Below, piece after piece: positions 36,085-46,205 of a DNA stretch of 64,000 nucleotides; the stretch's first letter is position 1; every line of letters begins with the position of its first letter. This DNA is from Tropicibacter sp. R16_0 (GTDB taxonomy: Bacteria; Pseudomonadota; Alphaproteobacteria; Rhodobacterales; Rhodobacteraceae): positions 372,001 to 436,000 of the forward strand of contig NZ_JAGHRE010000003.1 in NCBI RefSeq assembly GCF_017743935.1, in the 5' to 3' direction. Under the pieces are notes generated by a model. That model was not told where the DNA came from and made no database searches. It saw only the letters and a program-made list of their open reading frames with translations. The position numbers were made by a program, and so were the translations under genes.

Positions 36085-36501
36085 ATGTCCGTTATCAAGT
36101 ATGCCGTTTTTGCGACCCTGGTTGCTCTGCCTGTCACGATTCCCGCCACAGCCGAGGCGAAACCGCCTCTGCGCGAGGTGAGCGAGATCGACAATGAGCT
36201 CTACTACATCGCCATTGCCAATGAGATCGCCGAGATCTGCGACGGCATCAGTGGCCGCCGGATGAAGGCGATCGGTGTCATGTGGGGGCTGCGGTCCAAG
36301 GCCAACAAACTGGGATACTCGGATGATGAAATCCGGGCCTATGTGGAATCCGACACCGAAAAGGCGCGTATGCGCGCCAAGGGCGAGAGCTATCTGGCTG
36401 CCAACGGTGCCAAATACGGAAAACCTGAAACCTTCTGTGCGCTTGGTCGCACAGAGATCAATAAAAACAGCGCGATCGGCGTGTATTTGAGGGCGAAATA
36501 G
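36085..36501 (+). CDS. DUF5333 exported protein
   Basis: This 138-residue protein matches DUF5333, seen in Rhodobacterales nuo regions. It has a signal peptide (residues 1-24, ending ATAEA) and a mature all-helical body PPLREVSEIDNELYYIAIANEIAEICDGISGRRMKAIGVMWGLRSKA with Cys in IAEICDG and in ETFCALG, possibly disulphide-linked. I use ATG at 36085 with AAAGGGA upstream; the open frame reaches further up to 35971 but lacks a signal peptide at its end. It ends three bases before the nuoG ATG. Function unknown. Confidence 0.8.
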   Translation: MSVIKYAVFATLVALPVTIPATAEAKPPLREVSEIDNELYYIAIANEIAEICDGISGRRMKAIGVMWGLRSKANKLGYSDDEIRAYVESDTEKARMRAKGESYLAANGAKYGKPETFCALGRTEINKNSAIGVYLRAK

Positions 36502-36504
36502 ACC

Positions 36505-38538
36505 ATGTCTGACCTCCGCAAGATCAATATCGACGGACAAGAGCTCGAAGTGGACGGCGCGATGACCCTGATCCAGGCCTGTGAGCAGGCCGGGGTTGAG
36601 GTGCCGCGCTTCTGTTATCACGAGCGTCTGTCCATCGCGGGCAACTGCCGCATGTGCCTGGTCGAGGTTGTGGGCGGTCCGCCCAAGCCTGCGGCCTCTT
36701 GCGCGATGCAGGTGCGCGATCTGCGTCCTGGCCCCGAAGGTCAGGCGCCGGTGGTCAAGACCAACTCGCCCATGGTCAAGAAAGCCCGCGAGGGGGTGAT
36801 GGAGTTCATGCTCATCAACCACCCGCTGGATTGCCCGATCTGCGATCAGGGTGGGGAATGCGACCTGCAGGATCAGGCGATGGCCTATGGCATCTCGGCG
36901 ACCCGCTTCAAGGAAGCCAAGCGCGCGGTTGATGATCTGGATCTTGGTCCGCTGGTGTCCACCGCGATGACCCGCTGCATCAGCTGCACCCGCTGCGTGC
37001 GTTTCACGACCGAGGTCGCGGGCATCACCCAGATGGGCCAGACCGGTCGGGGTGAAGACGCCGAGATCACCAGCTATCTGAATGAAACGCTGGTTTCGAA
37101 CCTGCAGGGCAACATCATCGACCTGTGCCCGGTTGGCGCGCTGACGTCGAAACCATACGCCTTTACCGCGCGCCCGTGGGAGCTGACCAAGACCGAGAGC
37201 ATCGATGTGATGGACGCGCTTGGTTCGAACATTCGCGTCGATACCAAGGGGCGCGAAGTGATGCGCTTTTTGCCGCGCAACCATGATGGCGTGAATGAGG
37301 AATGGATCAGCGACAAAACCCGCTTTGTTTGGGACGGGTTGCGCCGCCAGCGTCTGGACCGGCCTTATGTGCGCGTCGATGGCAAACTCAAGCCTGCAAG
37401 CTGGCCCGAAGCTCTGGCCGCTGCGGCCAAGGCGATCAACGGGGCCGATAAACTGGCCGGTATGGTTGGTGATCTGGCCTCGGTCGAGGCGACATTTGCG
37501 CTTAAGCAACTGGTCGAGGGTAAAGGCGGCGTCGTCGAATGCCGCACCGACGGTGCAAAGCTGCCAGCGGGCAACCGTGGCGCCTATGCCGGAACCGCCG
37601 CGATCGAGGATATCGACAGCGCCGAGCGTATCCTGCTGATCGGTACCGACCCGCGCAATGAGGCACCGGTGCTGAATGCGCGCATTCGCAAAGCCTGGAT
37701 TCACGGGGCCGAGGTCGCGCTGGTCGGGCAGGCGGTCGATCTGACCTATGACTATGCCCACATGGGCGATGACCGCGCGGCGCTGCAAAAGGTTGTCGAC
37801 ATGGGCGGCGATGACGAAATCCGCGCCAAGCGCTCTCTGGTGATCGTGGGGCAGGGCGCCTTGCAAGAGGCGGACGGCGCAGCGGTTTTGGCAGCGGCCC
37901 AGGCTGTTGCGGCCAACACCGACAGCGGGTTGTTGATCCTGCACACCGCAGCTGCGCGCGTTGGCGCGATGGATGTGGACGCCACCAACGACCGCGGTAT
38001 GGATGCAGTCAGCGAAGCAGACGTGATCTACAATCTTGGTGCCGACGAGGTCGAGATCGGAGCCAAAGAAGATGGGGGCGCGTTTGTCATCTATCAGGGC
38101 AGCCATGGCGACCGTGGCGCACACCGCGCCGACGTGATCCTGCCGGGGGCCGCTTATACCGAAGAAAACGGCCTTTTCGTGAACACCGAAGGCCGTCCGC
38201 AACTGGCCCTGCGCGCCGGGTTTGCACCGGGTGAGGCCAAGGAAAACTGGGCCATCCTGCGTGCATTGAGCGCCGAAACCGGTGAGGCCCTGCCATACGA
38301 CAGTCTGGCACAACTGCGTCAGGCGCTGGTGGCGGAGGTGCCGCATCTGGCCCGGATCGACGAAGTTGCCGAGAATGAGGTGCAGGCGCTCGAGGCAGGC
38401 CCACTTGGCAAGGCGACGTTCCGCACTGCGGTCAAGGATTTCTACCTGACCAATCCGATTGCCCGGGCATCTCAGCTGATGGCTGAACTGTCAGCAGGGG
38501 CTAAGGCACGCGCCTCGGAGCAGATTGCAGCAGAATGA
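36505..38538 (+). CDS. nuoG: NADH-quinone oxidoreductase subunit G
   Basis: This 677-residue 75-kDa-type subunit carries the 2Fe-2S cluster N1b and 4Fe-4S clusters N4 and N5. The N1b ligands are [19 protein letters not shown] near residues 34-50 plus a later Cys (AASCAMQV). N5 is in [18 protein letters not shown] near 110, and N4 in [10 protein letters not shown] near 157 with [11 protein letters not shown]. The molybdopterin-like domain runs from about 220 to 600. The length and missing N7 motif fit the mitochondrial/alphaproteobacterial type. Its stop overlaps the next gene's ATG (ATGA). Confidence 0.97.
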   Translation: MSDLRKINIDGQELEVDGAMTLIQACEQAGVEVPRFCYHERLSIAGNCRMCLVEVVGGPPKPAASCAMQVRDLRPGPEGQAPVVKTNSPMVKKAREGVMEFMLINHPLDCPICDQGGECDLQDQAMAYGISATRFKEAKRAVDDLDLGPLVSTAMTRCISCTRCVRFTTEVAGITQMGQTGRGEDAEITSYLNETLVSNLQGNIIDLCPVGALTSKPYAFTARPWELTKTESIDVMDALGSNIRVDTKGREVMRFLPRNHDGVNEEWISDKTRFVWDGLRRQRLDRPYVRVDGKLKPASWPEALAAAAKAINGADKLAGMVGDLASVEATFALKQLVEGKGGVVECRTDGAKLPAGNRGAYAGTAAIEDIDSAERILLIGTDPRNEAPVLNARIRKAWIHGAEVALVGQAVDLTYDYAHMGDDRAALQKVVDMGGDDEIRAKRSLVIVGQGALQEADGAAVLAAAQAVAANTDSGLLILHTAAARVGAMDVDATNDRGMDAVSEADVIYNLGADEVEIGAKEDGGAFVIYQGSHGDRGAHRADVILPGAAYTEENGLFVNTEGRPQLALRAGFAPGEAKENWAILRALSAETGEALPYDSLAQLRQALVAEVPHLARIDEVAENEVQALEAGPLGKATFRTAVKDFYLTNPIARASQLMAELSAGAKARASEQIAAE

Positions 38539-38921
38539 TCCGGATTGCACTCATATCCCTGATCGCATTGGCGGCTTGTGACCAGCAAGCCAGCGATACC
38601 GTTACGCGGTTCTCGCCTGACTATCAGGGCGTGGAAACCTCGCTCTTGGACGGGGATCTGGTGCAATTTGACGTGACAATGACAGGCGCCCGCAGCGAAC
38701 GGGACGTGGACGCCTATGCCGAATGTGCGGCGGCGCAATATGCGCTGATCCGCGGCTACGGCTTTGCGCGGCATTTGCGCACAAATATGAATGAAAAAGG
38801 TGGCGTGTGGTCGGCGGATGCTGTTTACACCATCTCGTCATCATTACCCCGTGGGTTGGATACCATCGACGCCGAAGTCGTGGTCGCCAACTGCGCGGAA
38901 AACGGAATACCCACGGTGTGA
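38535..38921 (+). CDS. Predicted lipoprotein downstream of nuoG (128 aa)
   Basis: This 128-residue protein has a short signal and lipobox LIALAAC (Cys 15). The mature domain runs from [55 protein letters not shown] to a C-terminal [14 protein letters not shown]. Residues 45-76 match residues 54-85 of the lipoprotein upstream of nuoG without gaps. The pair looks like an old duplication that now brackets nuoG. It overlaps the nuoG stop by ATGA, and nuoH begins six bases after its stop. No recognised family. Confidence 0.78.
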   Translation: MIRIALISLIALAACDQQASDTVTRFSPDYQGVETSLLDGDLVQFDVTMTGARSERDVDAYAECAAAQYALIRGYGFARHLRTNMNEKGGVWSADAVYTISSSLPRGLDTIDAEVVVANCAENGIPTV

Positions 38922-38927
38922 GGACCT

Positions 38928-39965
38928 ATGGCTGAATTCTTTAACACCCCAGGCGGCATCGCCGTGATCATCCTGGCGCAAGTGCTTGCAGTTGTTGCCT
39001 TTGTGATGATCTCGCTGCTCTTTCTGGTTTACGGCGACCGCAAGATCTGGGCCGCGGTTCAGATGCGTCGAGGCCCCAATGTCGTGGGCGTCTATGGCCT
39101 GCTGCAATCGGTGGCGGACGCGCTGAAATATGTGGTCAAAGAGGTGGTGATCCCCGCCGGTGCAGACCGCACCGTGTTCATCCTGGCGCCGCTGACCTCA
39201 TTCGTTCTGGCAATGATCGCCTGGGCGGTGATCCCGTTCAACGATGGTTGGGTTCTCTCGGACATCAACGTCGCGATCCTCTATGTCTTCGCTGTCTCCT
39301 CGCTCGAGGTTTATGGCGTGATTATGGGCGGTTGGGCCTCAAACTCGAAATACCCGTTCCTGGGATCTCTGCGGTCAGCCGCGCAGATGATCTCGTACGA
39401 GGTGTCCATCGGTCTGATCATCATCGGCGTGATCCTGTCGACAGGGTCGATGAACTTTGGCGACATCGTGCGCGCGCAGGACGGCAATCTGGGCCTGTTC
39501 AACTGGTACTGGCTGCCGCATTTCCCGATGGTCTTCCTGTTCTTCATCTCGGCCCTGGCTGAAACCAACCGACCCCCGTTTGACCTTCCCGAAGCGGAAT
39601 CCGAACTGGTGGCCGGCTATCAAGTGGAATATTCCGCAACGCCCTTCCTGCTGTTCATGGCTGGTGAATACATTGCCATCTTCCTGATGTGCGCCCTGAC
39701 CACGCTGCTGTTCTTTGGCGGTTGGCTGTCGCCGATCCCGGGTCTGCCGGACGGCGTGCTTTGGATGGTCGCCAAGATGGCGTTCTTCTTCTTCCTCTTC
39801 GCGATGGTCAAGGCGATCACGCCGCGCTACCGCTATGACCAGCTGATGCGCCTGGGGTGGAAAGTGTTCCTGCCGTTCTCGCTGGCATGGGTGGTCTTCG
39901 TGGCCTTTGCGGCAAAATTCGACTGGTTCTGGGGGGCATTCGCCCGCTGGAGCGTAGGGGGCTGA
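38928..39965 (+). CDS. nuoH: NADH-quinone oxidoreductase subunit H
   Basis: This 345-residue membrane subunit lies at the junction with the quinone tunnel. It has about eight transmembrane helices and the conserved loops [47 protein letters not shown] and the quinone-channel signature [25 protein letters not shown] near residues 203-227. The family's typical length is about 330-345. NuoI begins two bases after its stop. Confidence 0.97.
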   Translation: MAEFFNTPGGIAVIILAQVLAVVAFVMISLLFLVYGDRKIWAAVQMRRGPNVVGVYGLLQSVADALKYVVKEVVIPAGADRTVFILAPLTSFVLAMIAWAVIPFNDGWVLSDINVAILYVFAVSSLEVYGVIMGGWASNSKYPFLGSLRSAAQMISYEVSIGLIIIGVILSTGSMNFGDIVRAQDGNLGLFNWYWLPHFPMVFLFFISALAETNRPPFDLPEAESELVAGYQVEYSATPFLLFMAGEYIAIFLMCALTTLLFFGGWLSPIPGLPDGVLWMVAKMAFFFFLFAMVKAITPRYRYDQLMRLGWKVFLPFSLAWVVFVAFAAKFDWFWGAFARWSVGG

Positions 39966-39967
39966 TC

Positions 39968-40462
39968 ATGGCAAACATCGACTATACCCGCGCCGCCAAA
40001 TACTTCCTGCTGCAGGATTTCTGGGTCGGCATGAAACTGGGGCTGAAATACTTCTTCTCTCCCAAGGCAACGATCAACTACCCGCACGAAAAGGGGCCTT
40101 TGTCGCCCCGCTTCCGGGGTGAACACGCACTACGCCGCTATCCAAATGGCGAAGAACGTTGCATCGCGTGCAAGCTGTGCGAGGCCGTCTGCCCGGCGCA
40201 AGCCATCACCATCGACGCCGAACCGCGCGAAGACGGCAGCCGCCGCACCACGCGTTATGACATCGACATGACGAAATGCATCTACTGCGGCTTCTGCCAG
40301 GAAGCCTGCCCGGTGGATGCCATCGTCGAGGGGCCGAATTTCGAGTTTGCTACTGAGACCCGCGAAGAGTTGTTCTATGACAAGGACAAGCTGTTGGCGA
40401 ACGGCGAGCGGTGGGAAGCCGAGATTGCCCGCAACCTGGAAATGGATGCGCCCTACCGATGA
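39968..40462 (+). CDS. nuoI: NADH-quinone oxidoreductase subunit I
   Basis: This 164-residue ferredoxin-type subunit holds clusters N6a and N6b. Two CxxCxxCxxxCP motifs are visible: [17 protein letters not shown] near residue 60 and [21 protein letters not shown] near 100. The N-terminal segment [21 protein letters not shown] is the amphipathic helix that contacts the membrane arm. I use the ATG at 39968 ([13 protein letters not shown]). The stop overlaps the next small gene's ATG (ATGA). Confidence 0.97.
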   Translation: MANIDYTRAAKYFLLQDFWVGMKLGLKYFFSPKATINYPHEKGPLSPRFRGEHALRRYPNGEERCIACKLCEAVCPAQAITIDAEPREDGSRRTTRYDIDMTKCIYCGFCQEACPVDAIVEGPNFEFATETREELFYDKDKLLANGERWEAEIARNLEMDAPYR

Positions 40463-40740
40463 GCCACAGAGAAACTCCCATGTTCCAGCATATCGTTCTG
40501 TGCTTTGCGATGCTTGCGATGCTACTAGTTGTGGCGAAATTCGGTTTCGGTGCTGAAATCGACCTCGGGGCAGTGCTTGGGGAAAAGGCAGAAATGCTGG
40601 CGGTCGTATCGGGCATTCTGGCATGGTTTCTGGCCAGCGGCGCGGTGATTGCAAAACTCAATCGTCCGGCTTTGGGATGGACCATAGTTGTCGCGGGGAT
40701 TTCCGCATTGGTGTTTGGGCCGATGATGGTGAGACTATGA
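40459..40740 (+). CDS. Small membrane protein in nuo cluster (93 aa)
   Basis: This 93-residue protein has three predicted hydrophobic segments: about 9-28 ([20 protein letters not shown]), 45-62 ([19 protein letters not shown]) and 70-90 ([18 protein letters not shown]). A short linker with Glu/Asp ([15 protein letters not shown]) lies between the first two. It overlaps nuoI (ATGA) and the following gene (ATGA), so it is tightly coupled. A later ATG at 40480 could be the start. No family is recognised. Confidence 0.7.
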   Translation: MSHRETPMFQHIVLCFAMLAMLLVVAKFGFGAEIDLGAVLGEKAEMLAVVSGILAWFLASGAVIAKLNRPALGWTIVVAGISALVFGPMMVRL

Positions 40741-41159
40741 CAGAAACACCGAAGAACCCGTTCGAGATGATGATGAAGCAGGCGCAGGACATGGCCAAGG
40801 CCATGAACCCCGCGCTTGAAAACTTCTCGCCCACCGACGCCTTCAAAGGGTTCGAGGCCATGTGGCCGACCATGCCCAAAGAGGTGATGGAAATGATGTT
40901 CGGCAACACCGTCAACAAGGACGGGCTGGATGCCAAGACACGCCTTTTGCTGACACTGGCAGGGCTGACGTGTCAGGGGGGACAGGCGGATTCAGCCGTG
41001 CGCCAGACCGTGCGCCACGCGGTTGAGGCGGGTGCCAAGAAACAAGAGATCGTTGAAACGATCGGACAGATGTCGGTTTTCGCCGGCATTCCGGCCATGA
41101 CCCGCGCGCTGGAGCTGGCGCAAGAGGCCATGGGCGAAGAAGGGGACAGCGAAACATGA
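40737..41159 (+). CDS. Carboxymuconolactone decarboxylase family protein
   Basis: This 140-residue protein belongs to the AhpD/carboxymuconolactone decarboxylase-like helical fold: [66 protein letters not shown] is the typical C-terminal core. The AhpD redox pair CxxC is not present: a single Cys (LTCQGG) is seen, so peroxide-type thiol chemistry is unlikely. The function in a nuo operon is unknown. The ATG at 40737 overlaps the previous stop (ATGA), and its stop overlaps nuoJ. Confidence 0.78.
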   Translation: MTETPKNPFEMMMKQAQDMAKAMNPALENFSPTDAFKGFEAMWPTMPKEVMEMMFGNTVNKDGLDAKTRLLLTLAGLTCQGGQADSAVRQTVRHAVEAGAKKQEIVETIGQMSVFAGIPAMTRALELAQEAMGEEGDSET

Positions 41160-41758
41160 GTGTATTTGCCTTTTACCTATTCGCGATCAGCGCGATCACC
41201 GGGGGGCTGTTCACCGTGATCAGCCGCCAGCCGGTGCATTCGGTGTTGTGGTTGATCTTGTCATTCATCTCGTCGGCGGGGCTCTTTGTTCTGCTGGGGG
41301 CGGAATTCGTGGCGATGCTGCTGATCATCGTCTACGTGGGCGCGGTCGCGGTGCTGTTCCTCTTTGTGGTGATGATGCTCGACGTGGACTTTGCCGAGCT
41401 GAAGGCCGAGATGGCGCGCTATATGCCGCTGGCTCTGCTGATCGGTCTGGTGATCCTGATGCAGTTCGTGATGGCCTTTGGCGCTTGGGAAAGTGCTCCG
41501 GGAGCTGCTGATCACCTGGCACAGCCGGTGCCCGCCGATCGTCACAACACCGAGGCGCTTGGCGTCATCCTATACGACCAATACTTCCTTCTGTTCCAGC
41601 TGGCAGGCCTGATCCTGCTGGTCGCAATGATCGGCGCGATCGTGCTGACCCTGCGCCACCGCCAGGACATCAAGCGTCAGGACATCGTTGCCCAGATGAT
41701 GCGCGACCCGGCAACCGCGATGGAGCTCAAGGACGTCAAACCGGGGCAGGGGCTGTAA
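41156..41758 (+). CDS. nuoJ: NADH-quinone oxidoreductase subunit J
   Basis: This 200-residue membrane-arm subunit has five transmembrane helices. It has the conserved helix-3 region [30 protein letters not shown], where the pi-bulge and key Tyr reside, and a hydrophobic C-terminal helix [27 protein letters not shown]. It overlaps the preceding gene by ATGA and is followed two bases later by nuoK. Confidence 0.96.
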   Translation: MSVFAFYLFAISAITGGLFTVISRQPVHSVLWLILSFISSAGLFVLLGAEFVAMLLIIVYVGAVAVLFLFVVMMLDVDFAELKAEMARYMPLALLIGLVILMQFVMAFGAWESAPGAADHLAQPVPADRHNTEALGVILYDQYFLLFQLAGLILLVAMIGAIVLTLRHRQDIKRQDIVAQMMRDPATAMELKDVKPGQGL

Positions 41759-41760
41759 CC

Positions 41761-42066
41761 ATGATCGGACTTGAACACTATTTGACTGTCGCGGCGACTC
41801 TGTTCGTCATCGGCATCTTCGGTCTCTTCCTGAACCGTAAGAACGTGATCATCCTGCTGATGAGCATCGAACTGATGCTGTTGGCAGTGAACATCAACCT
41901 TGTGGCGTTTTCCAGCTTCCTTGGCGATCTGGTCGGGCAGGTCTTCACGCTCTTCGTGCTGACCGTCGCCGCCGCCGAGGCCGCGATTGGTCTGGCCATC
42001 CTGGTCTGTTTCTTCCGCAACCGCGGCACCATCGCCGTCGAAGACATCAACGTGATGAAGGGGTGA
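41761..42066 (+). CDS. nuoK: NADH-quinone oxidoreductase subunit K
   Basis: This 101-residue membrane-arm subunit has three helices with the two conserved Glu residues of the proton path: [18 protein letters not shown] near residue 37 and [22 protein letters not shown] near 70. The family length is about 100. The next gene, an unrelated exported protein, starts three bases after the stop, and nuoL follows that. Confidence 0.97.
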   Translation: MIGLEHYLTVAATLFVIGIFGLFLNRKNVIILLMSIELMLLAVNINLVAFSSFLGDLVGQVFTLFVLTVAAAEAAIGLAILVCFFRNRGTIAVEDINVMKG

Positions 42067-42069
42067 GAG

Positions 42070-42513
42070 ATGTTTAGAATCCCATCTCTCCTGATTGCTT
42101 GTTTCTTGGGCCTTGGAGCCAATGCTTCTCTTGCAAGCATTGACTTTGGCGTCGCCTGCGATCGGCCCGGAGCAACGGCTGTGACCAACCTGACCAACTA
42201 CGGTTCGCTAATGATTGGTCGAGGCAACTCTGGCTGGGAAACCGGTAACGGTGACGAGAGCCATTTTGTGGTGATTGCATGCGCGTGGAGCAAAGAAATT
42301 GAACTGGAACGAGGCACCCCATCGGTGGATCTGGTCGTTCAAATGATAAACAGCGACCTCGTTTATTCCTTGGATGAGGTGATCCACGAAATTCACCAAG
42401 CAGGGTACAAAACTCAGGTGAATGAATTGCGCAACTCATTGTGCTTCTGCAGTGAAGCGACGCGAGAAACGGCAGATTTGCCAATCGAGCCTTGGGCAGG
42501 TGAGGAGAACTAA
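42070..42513 (+). CDS. Exported protein between nuoK and nuoL (147 aa)
   Basis: This 147-residue protein has a signal peptide (residues 1-22, ending ANASLA) and a mature region with three or more Cys residues ([23 protein letters not shown]) that could form disulphides. Other parts are [30 protein letters not shown] and [14 protein letters not shown] do not recognise the family. Its composition is noticeably lower in GC than nuoK and nuoL, which suggests later insertion. It starts three bases after nuoK and ends five bases before nuoL. Confidence 0.7.
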   Translation: MFRIPSLLIACFLGLGANASLASIDFGVACDRPGATAVTNLTNYGSLMIGRGNSGWETGNGDESHFVVIACAWSKEIELERGTPSVDLVVQMINSDLVYSLDEVIHEIHQAGYKTQVNELRNSLCFCSEATRETADLPIEPWAGEEN

Positions 42514-42518
42514 GCGAA

Positions 42519-44648
42519 ATGGAAACCACTATCCTGTTTGCCCCTCTGGTTGGCGCGATCCTGTGCGGGTTCGGTTGGAAGTTCCTGGGCGAAAAAGCTG
42601 CCATGTGGACGGCCACAGGCCTGCTGTTCTTGAGCTGCCTGCTCAGCTGGATTGTCTTCTTCACCTTTGACGGTGTCACCCAACAGATCGAAATTCTGCG
42701 CTGGATCGAAAGTGGCGCGCTGAGCACCGATTGGGCGATCCGTCTGGACCGTCTAACCGCGATCATGCTGATCGTTGTCACCACCGTGTCGGCGCTCGTG
42801 CATCTGTATTCCTTTGGCTACATGGACCACGATCCGCAGTGGCGCGAAGGTGAGAGCTATAAGCCGCGCTTCTTTGCTTATCTGTCGTTCTTTACCTTCG
42901 CCATGTTGATGCTGGTGACCGCCGATAACCTGGTGCAGATGTTCTTTGGCTGGGAAGGCGTGGGTGTCGCATCCTACCTGCTGATCGGCTTCTACTATCG
43001 CAAGCCGTCGGCCAATGCGGCGGCGATGAAAGCGTTCATCGTCAACCGTGTGGGTGACTTTGGTTTTGCGCTTGGCATCTTTGCGCTGTTCTTTCTGGTC
43101 GACAGCATCAACTTCAATGACATCTTTGCTGCCGCGCCCACACTGGCCGAGACGCAGCTGACGTTCCTGTGGGCTGAATGGTCCGCGATCGAGGTTGTCT
43201 GTGTGCTGCTCTTCATCGGGGCCATGGGTAAATCGGCGCAGTTGATCCTGCACACCTGGTTGCCAGATGCGATGGAAGGCCCGACGCCTGTGTCGGCACT
43301 GATCCACGCCGCGACCATGGTGACTGCCGGTGTCTTCCTGGTGTGCCGCATGTCGCCGCTGATGGAATTTGCGCCGGGCGCGACCGGCTTCATCACCGTC
43401 CTTGGTGCCACGACCGCATTCTTTGCCGCGACCGTGGGTCTGGTTCAGACCGACATCAAGCGCGTGATCGCCTATTCGACCTGTTCACAGCTTGGCTACA
43501 TGTTCGTGGCCGCGGGCGTGGGCATGTATTCGGCGGCGATGTTCCACCTGTTCACGCACGCCTTCTTCAAGGCGCTGTTGTTCCTTGGGGCCGGTTCGGT
43601 CATCCACGCGATGCACCACGAGCAGGACATGATGAACTATGGCAACCTGCGTAAGAAGATCCCCTATACCTTCTGGGCGATGATGATCGGCACTCTGGCC
43701 ATCACCGGTGTGGGCATTCCGTTGACGACCTTTGGCTTTGCGGGCTTCCTGTCCAAGGATGCCATCATCGAAAGCGCCTATGCGGGTGGGTCATCTTATG
43801 GCTTCTGGCTGCTGGTTGTGGCCGCCGCGATGACATCCTTCTACAGCTGGCGTCTGATCCTTCTGACCTTCTATGGCGAAGAGCGCGGCGACAAGCATAC
43901 GCATGAGCACGCGCATGAAAGCCCGATGGTCATGCTGGTGCCGCTTGGTGTTCTGTCGGCTGGTGCCGTCTTTGCCGGCATGATCTGGTACAACAGCTTC
44001 TTTGGTCACACCGATCAGGTTGCCAAGTTCTATGGTATCCCGGTGGCCGAGGCCGCAGCCGAAGGTCATGACACCTCGCACGGCGCATCCGGATCGGACA
44101 CCGTGTCGTCGGACGGCGACGGACACGACGATCATGGCAAAGCCGAGGGCGACGGGCATCATGGCGAGCATCACTATGTCTTTGCCGGAGAGCCGGGTGA
44201 GGGCGCGCTTTACATGGCGCCCGACAACACCGTGTTGGACGACGCGCATGCTGCGCCCAAGTGGGTTAAGGTTTCACCCTTCATCGCGATGATTCTGGGC
44301 CTGCTGACGGCGCTGTGGTTCTATGTCTGGAACCCGGCGATGCCCGGCCGCATGGTCGAAAACTTCACCCCACTCTACAGGTTCCTCAAGAACAAGTGGT
44401 ACTTTGACGAGCTCTATGACGTGGTCTTTGTCAAACCCGCCTTGGCGATTGGCAGGTTCCTGTGGAAACGCGGTGACGGCAACACCATCGACGGCTTCCT
44501 GAACGGGGTGGCCATGGGCGTTGTTCCCTTCTTTACCCGCCTCGCAGGCAAGGCGCAGTCGGGCTACATCTTTACCTATGCCTTCTGGATGGTTCTGGGC
44601 ATCGCCGCCCTGGTCACCTGGATGTCGATCGGCGGAGGCACACACTAA
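42519..44648 (+). CDS. nuoL: NADH-quinone oxidoreductase subunit L
   Basis: This 709-residue proton-pumping antiporter-like subunit has the core signatures [31 protein letters not shown] near 130, [46 protein letters not shown] near 235-275 with the pumping Lys, and [20 protein letters not shown] near 315. E. coli NuoL is about 613 residues; the extra length is mainly an insertion. Residues 517-552 form a Asp/Gly/His-rich loop with eight His. A smaller His cluster ([11 protein letters not shown]) lies near 457-467. The long C-terminal lateral helix is also expected. NuoM overlaps the stop by one base. Confidence 0.96.
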   Translation: METTILFAPLVGAILCGFGWKFLGEKAAMWTATGLLFLSCLLSWIVFFTFDGVTQQIEILRWIESGALSTDWAIRLDRLTAIMLIVVTTVSALVHLYSFGYMDHDPQWREGESYKPRFFAYLSFFTFAMLMLVTADNLVQMFFGWEGVGVASYLLIGFYYRKPSANAAAMKAFIVNRVGDFGFALGIFALFFLVDSINFNDIFAAAPTLAETQLTFLWAEWSAIEVVCVLLFIGAMGKSAQLILHTWLPDAMEGPTPVSALIHAATMVTAGVFLVCRMSPLMEFAPGATGFITVLGATTAFFAATVGLVQTDIKRVIAYSTCSQLGYMFVAAGVGMYSAAMFHLFTHAFFKALLFLGAGSVIHAMHHEQDMMNYGNLRKKIPYTFWAMMIGTLAITGVGIPLTTFGFAGFLSKDAIIESAYAGGSSYGFWLLVVAAAMTSFYSWRLILLTFYGEERGDKHTHEHAHESPMVMLVPLGVLSAGAVFAGMIWYNSFFGHTDQVAKFYGIPVAEAAAEGHDTSHGASGSDTVSSDGDGHDDHGKAEGDGHHGEHHYVFAGEPGEGALYMAPDNTVLDDAHAAPKWVKVSPFIAMILGLLTALWFYVWNPAMPGRMVENFTPLYRFLKNKWYFDELYDVVFVKPALAIGRFLWKRGDGNTIDGFLNGVAMGVVPFFTRLAGKAQSGYIFTYAFWMVLGIAALVTWMSIGGGTH

Positions 44649-46192
44649 TGGATAATATCCTCTCCATCGTCACCTTTGTCCCGGCGATTGCCGCGCTCAT
44701 CCTGGCCGTGTTCCTGCGCGGCGAAGATGCAGCCGCACAGCGCAACGCCAAATGGGGGGCGTTGTTTGCAACGACCGTGACCTTCCTGGTGTCCATCGGC
44801 ATCTACACGGGCTTTGACCCCTCGAACACGGGCTTTCAGTTCGTGGAAGAGGCCGAGTGGTTCATGGGACTGAAGTACAAGATGGGTGTTGATGGCATCA
44901 GCGTGCTGTTTGTGCTGCTGACCACCTTCATCATGCCGTTGACCATCCTGGCCAGCTGGAACGTGGAAACACGGGTCAAGGAATACATGATCGCTTTCCT
45001 GCTGCTGGAGACGCTCATGCTGGGCGTGTTCATGGCGCTGGATCTGATCCTGTTCTACCTGTTCTTCGAGGCGGGCCTGATCCCGATGTTCCTGATCATC
45101 GGTATCTGGGGCGGTGCAAACCGCATCTATGCCAGTTTCAAGTTTTTCCTCTACACCTTCCTTGGTTCGGTGCTGATGCTGGTGGCAATGGTCGCGATGT
45201 ATGTTGATGCAGGCACCACCGACATCGAGGCGCTGATGACGCATCAGTTCGCATCTGAGAGCTTTAGCGTGCTCGGGATCTACATCGTGGGCGGCATGCA
45301 GACGCTGATGTTCCTCGCGTTCTTTGCCTCGTTCGCGGTCAAGATGCCGATGTGGCCGGTTCACACCTGGTTGCCGGATGCGCACGTACAGGCGCCGACT
45401 GCTGGTTCGGTCGTGCTGGCCGCGATCCTGTTGAAAATGGGCGGCTATGGCTTCCTGCGTTTCAGCCTGCCGATGTTCCCGGTGGGGGCCGAGGTTCTGA
45501 CGCCACTGGTTTTGTGGATGTCGGCGATTGCGATCGTCTACACCTCGCTGGTGGCGATGGTGCAGGAAGACATGAAAAAGCTGATCGCCTATTCGTCGGT
45601 CGCGCACATGGGTTTTGTGACCATGGGCATATTTGCGGCCAATCAGCAGGGCGTGGATGGCGCGATTTTCCAGATGATCAGCCACGGCTTCATCTCGGCG
45701 GCGCTCTTCCTGTGCGTCGGCGTGATCTATGACCGGATGCACACCCGTGACATCGACGCCTATGGCGGTCTGGTGAACCGGATGCCTGCCTATGCGCTGG
45801 TGTTCATGCTGTTCACCATGGCCAACGTGGGCCTGCCGGGCACCTCCGGGTTTGTCGGCGAATTCCTGACACTGATGGGTATCTTCCAAGTCAACACCTG
45901 GGTGGCGGCTGTGGCAACCTCGGGCGTGATCTTCTCGGCCGGCTATGCGCTGTGGCTCTATCGTCGGGTGGTCTTTGGTGACCTGATCAAGGAAAGCCTG
46001 AAATCCATCACCGACATGAGCTCGCGCGAGCGTGCCGTCTTTGCGCCGCTGATCGTCATGACCTTGCTGCTGGGGGTTTACCCGTCGCTGGTCACCGACA
46101 TCATCGGCCCGTCGACTGCCGCGCTGATTTCGAACTATGACACGGCCCTGGCCGCGGCAGAGGCCGCGACCCAGGTTGCTCAATCGAACTAA
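44648..46192 (+). CDS. nuoM: NADH-quinone oxidoreductase subunit M
   Basis: This 514-residue antiporter-like subunit has 14 transmembrane helices. The conserved regions are [22 protein letters not shown] near 75, [22 protein letters not shown] near 135 with the key Glu, [39 protein letters not shown] near 240-275 with the Lys/His path, and [20 protein letters not shown] near 310. The ATG shares one base with the nuoL stop. The nuoN gene follows 13 bases after its stop. Confidence 0.97.
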   Translation: MDNILSIVTFVPAIAALILAVFLRGEDAAAQRNAKWGALFATTVTFLVSIGIYTGFDPSNTGFQFVEEAEWFMGLKYKMGVDGISVLFVLLTTFIMPLTILASWNVETRVKEYMIAFLLLETLMLGVFMALDLILFYLFFEAGLIPMFLIIGIWGGANRIYASFKFFLYTFLGSVLMLVAMVAMYVDAGTTDIEALMTHQFASESFSVLGIYIVGGMQTLMFLAFFASFAVKMPMWPVHTWLPDAHVQAPTAGSVVLAAILLKMGGYGFLRFSLPMFPVGAEVLTPLVLWMSAIAIVYTSLVAMVQEDMKKLIAYSSVAHMGFVTMGIFAANQQGVDGAIFQMISHGFISAALFLCVGVIYDRMHTRDIDAYGGLVNRMPAYALVFMLFTMANVGLPGTSGFVGEFLTLMGIFQVNTWVAAVATSGVIFSAGYALWLYRRVVFGDLIKESLKSITDMSSRERAVFAPLIVMTLLLGVYPSLVTDIIGPSTAALISNYDTALAAAEAATQVAQSN

Positions 46193-46205
46193 GGGGGCCG
46201 GGCAC

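Noticed and set aside
36061-38346. 761-codon minus-strand frame opposite nuoG
   Set aside because: Mirror of the real nuoG frame; His/Arg/Gln-rich and lacks any family motif.
44067-44174. His-rich NuoL segment considered as a frameshift artefact
   Set aside because: The frame is open and conserved on both sides and resumes normal NuoL sequence, so it is an in-frame insertion.
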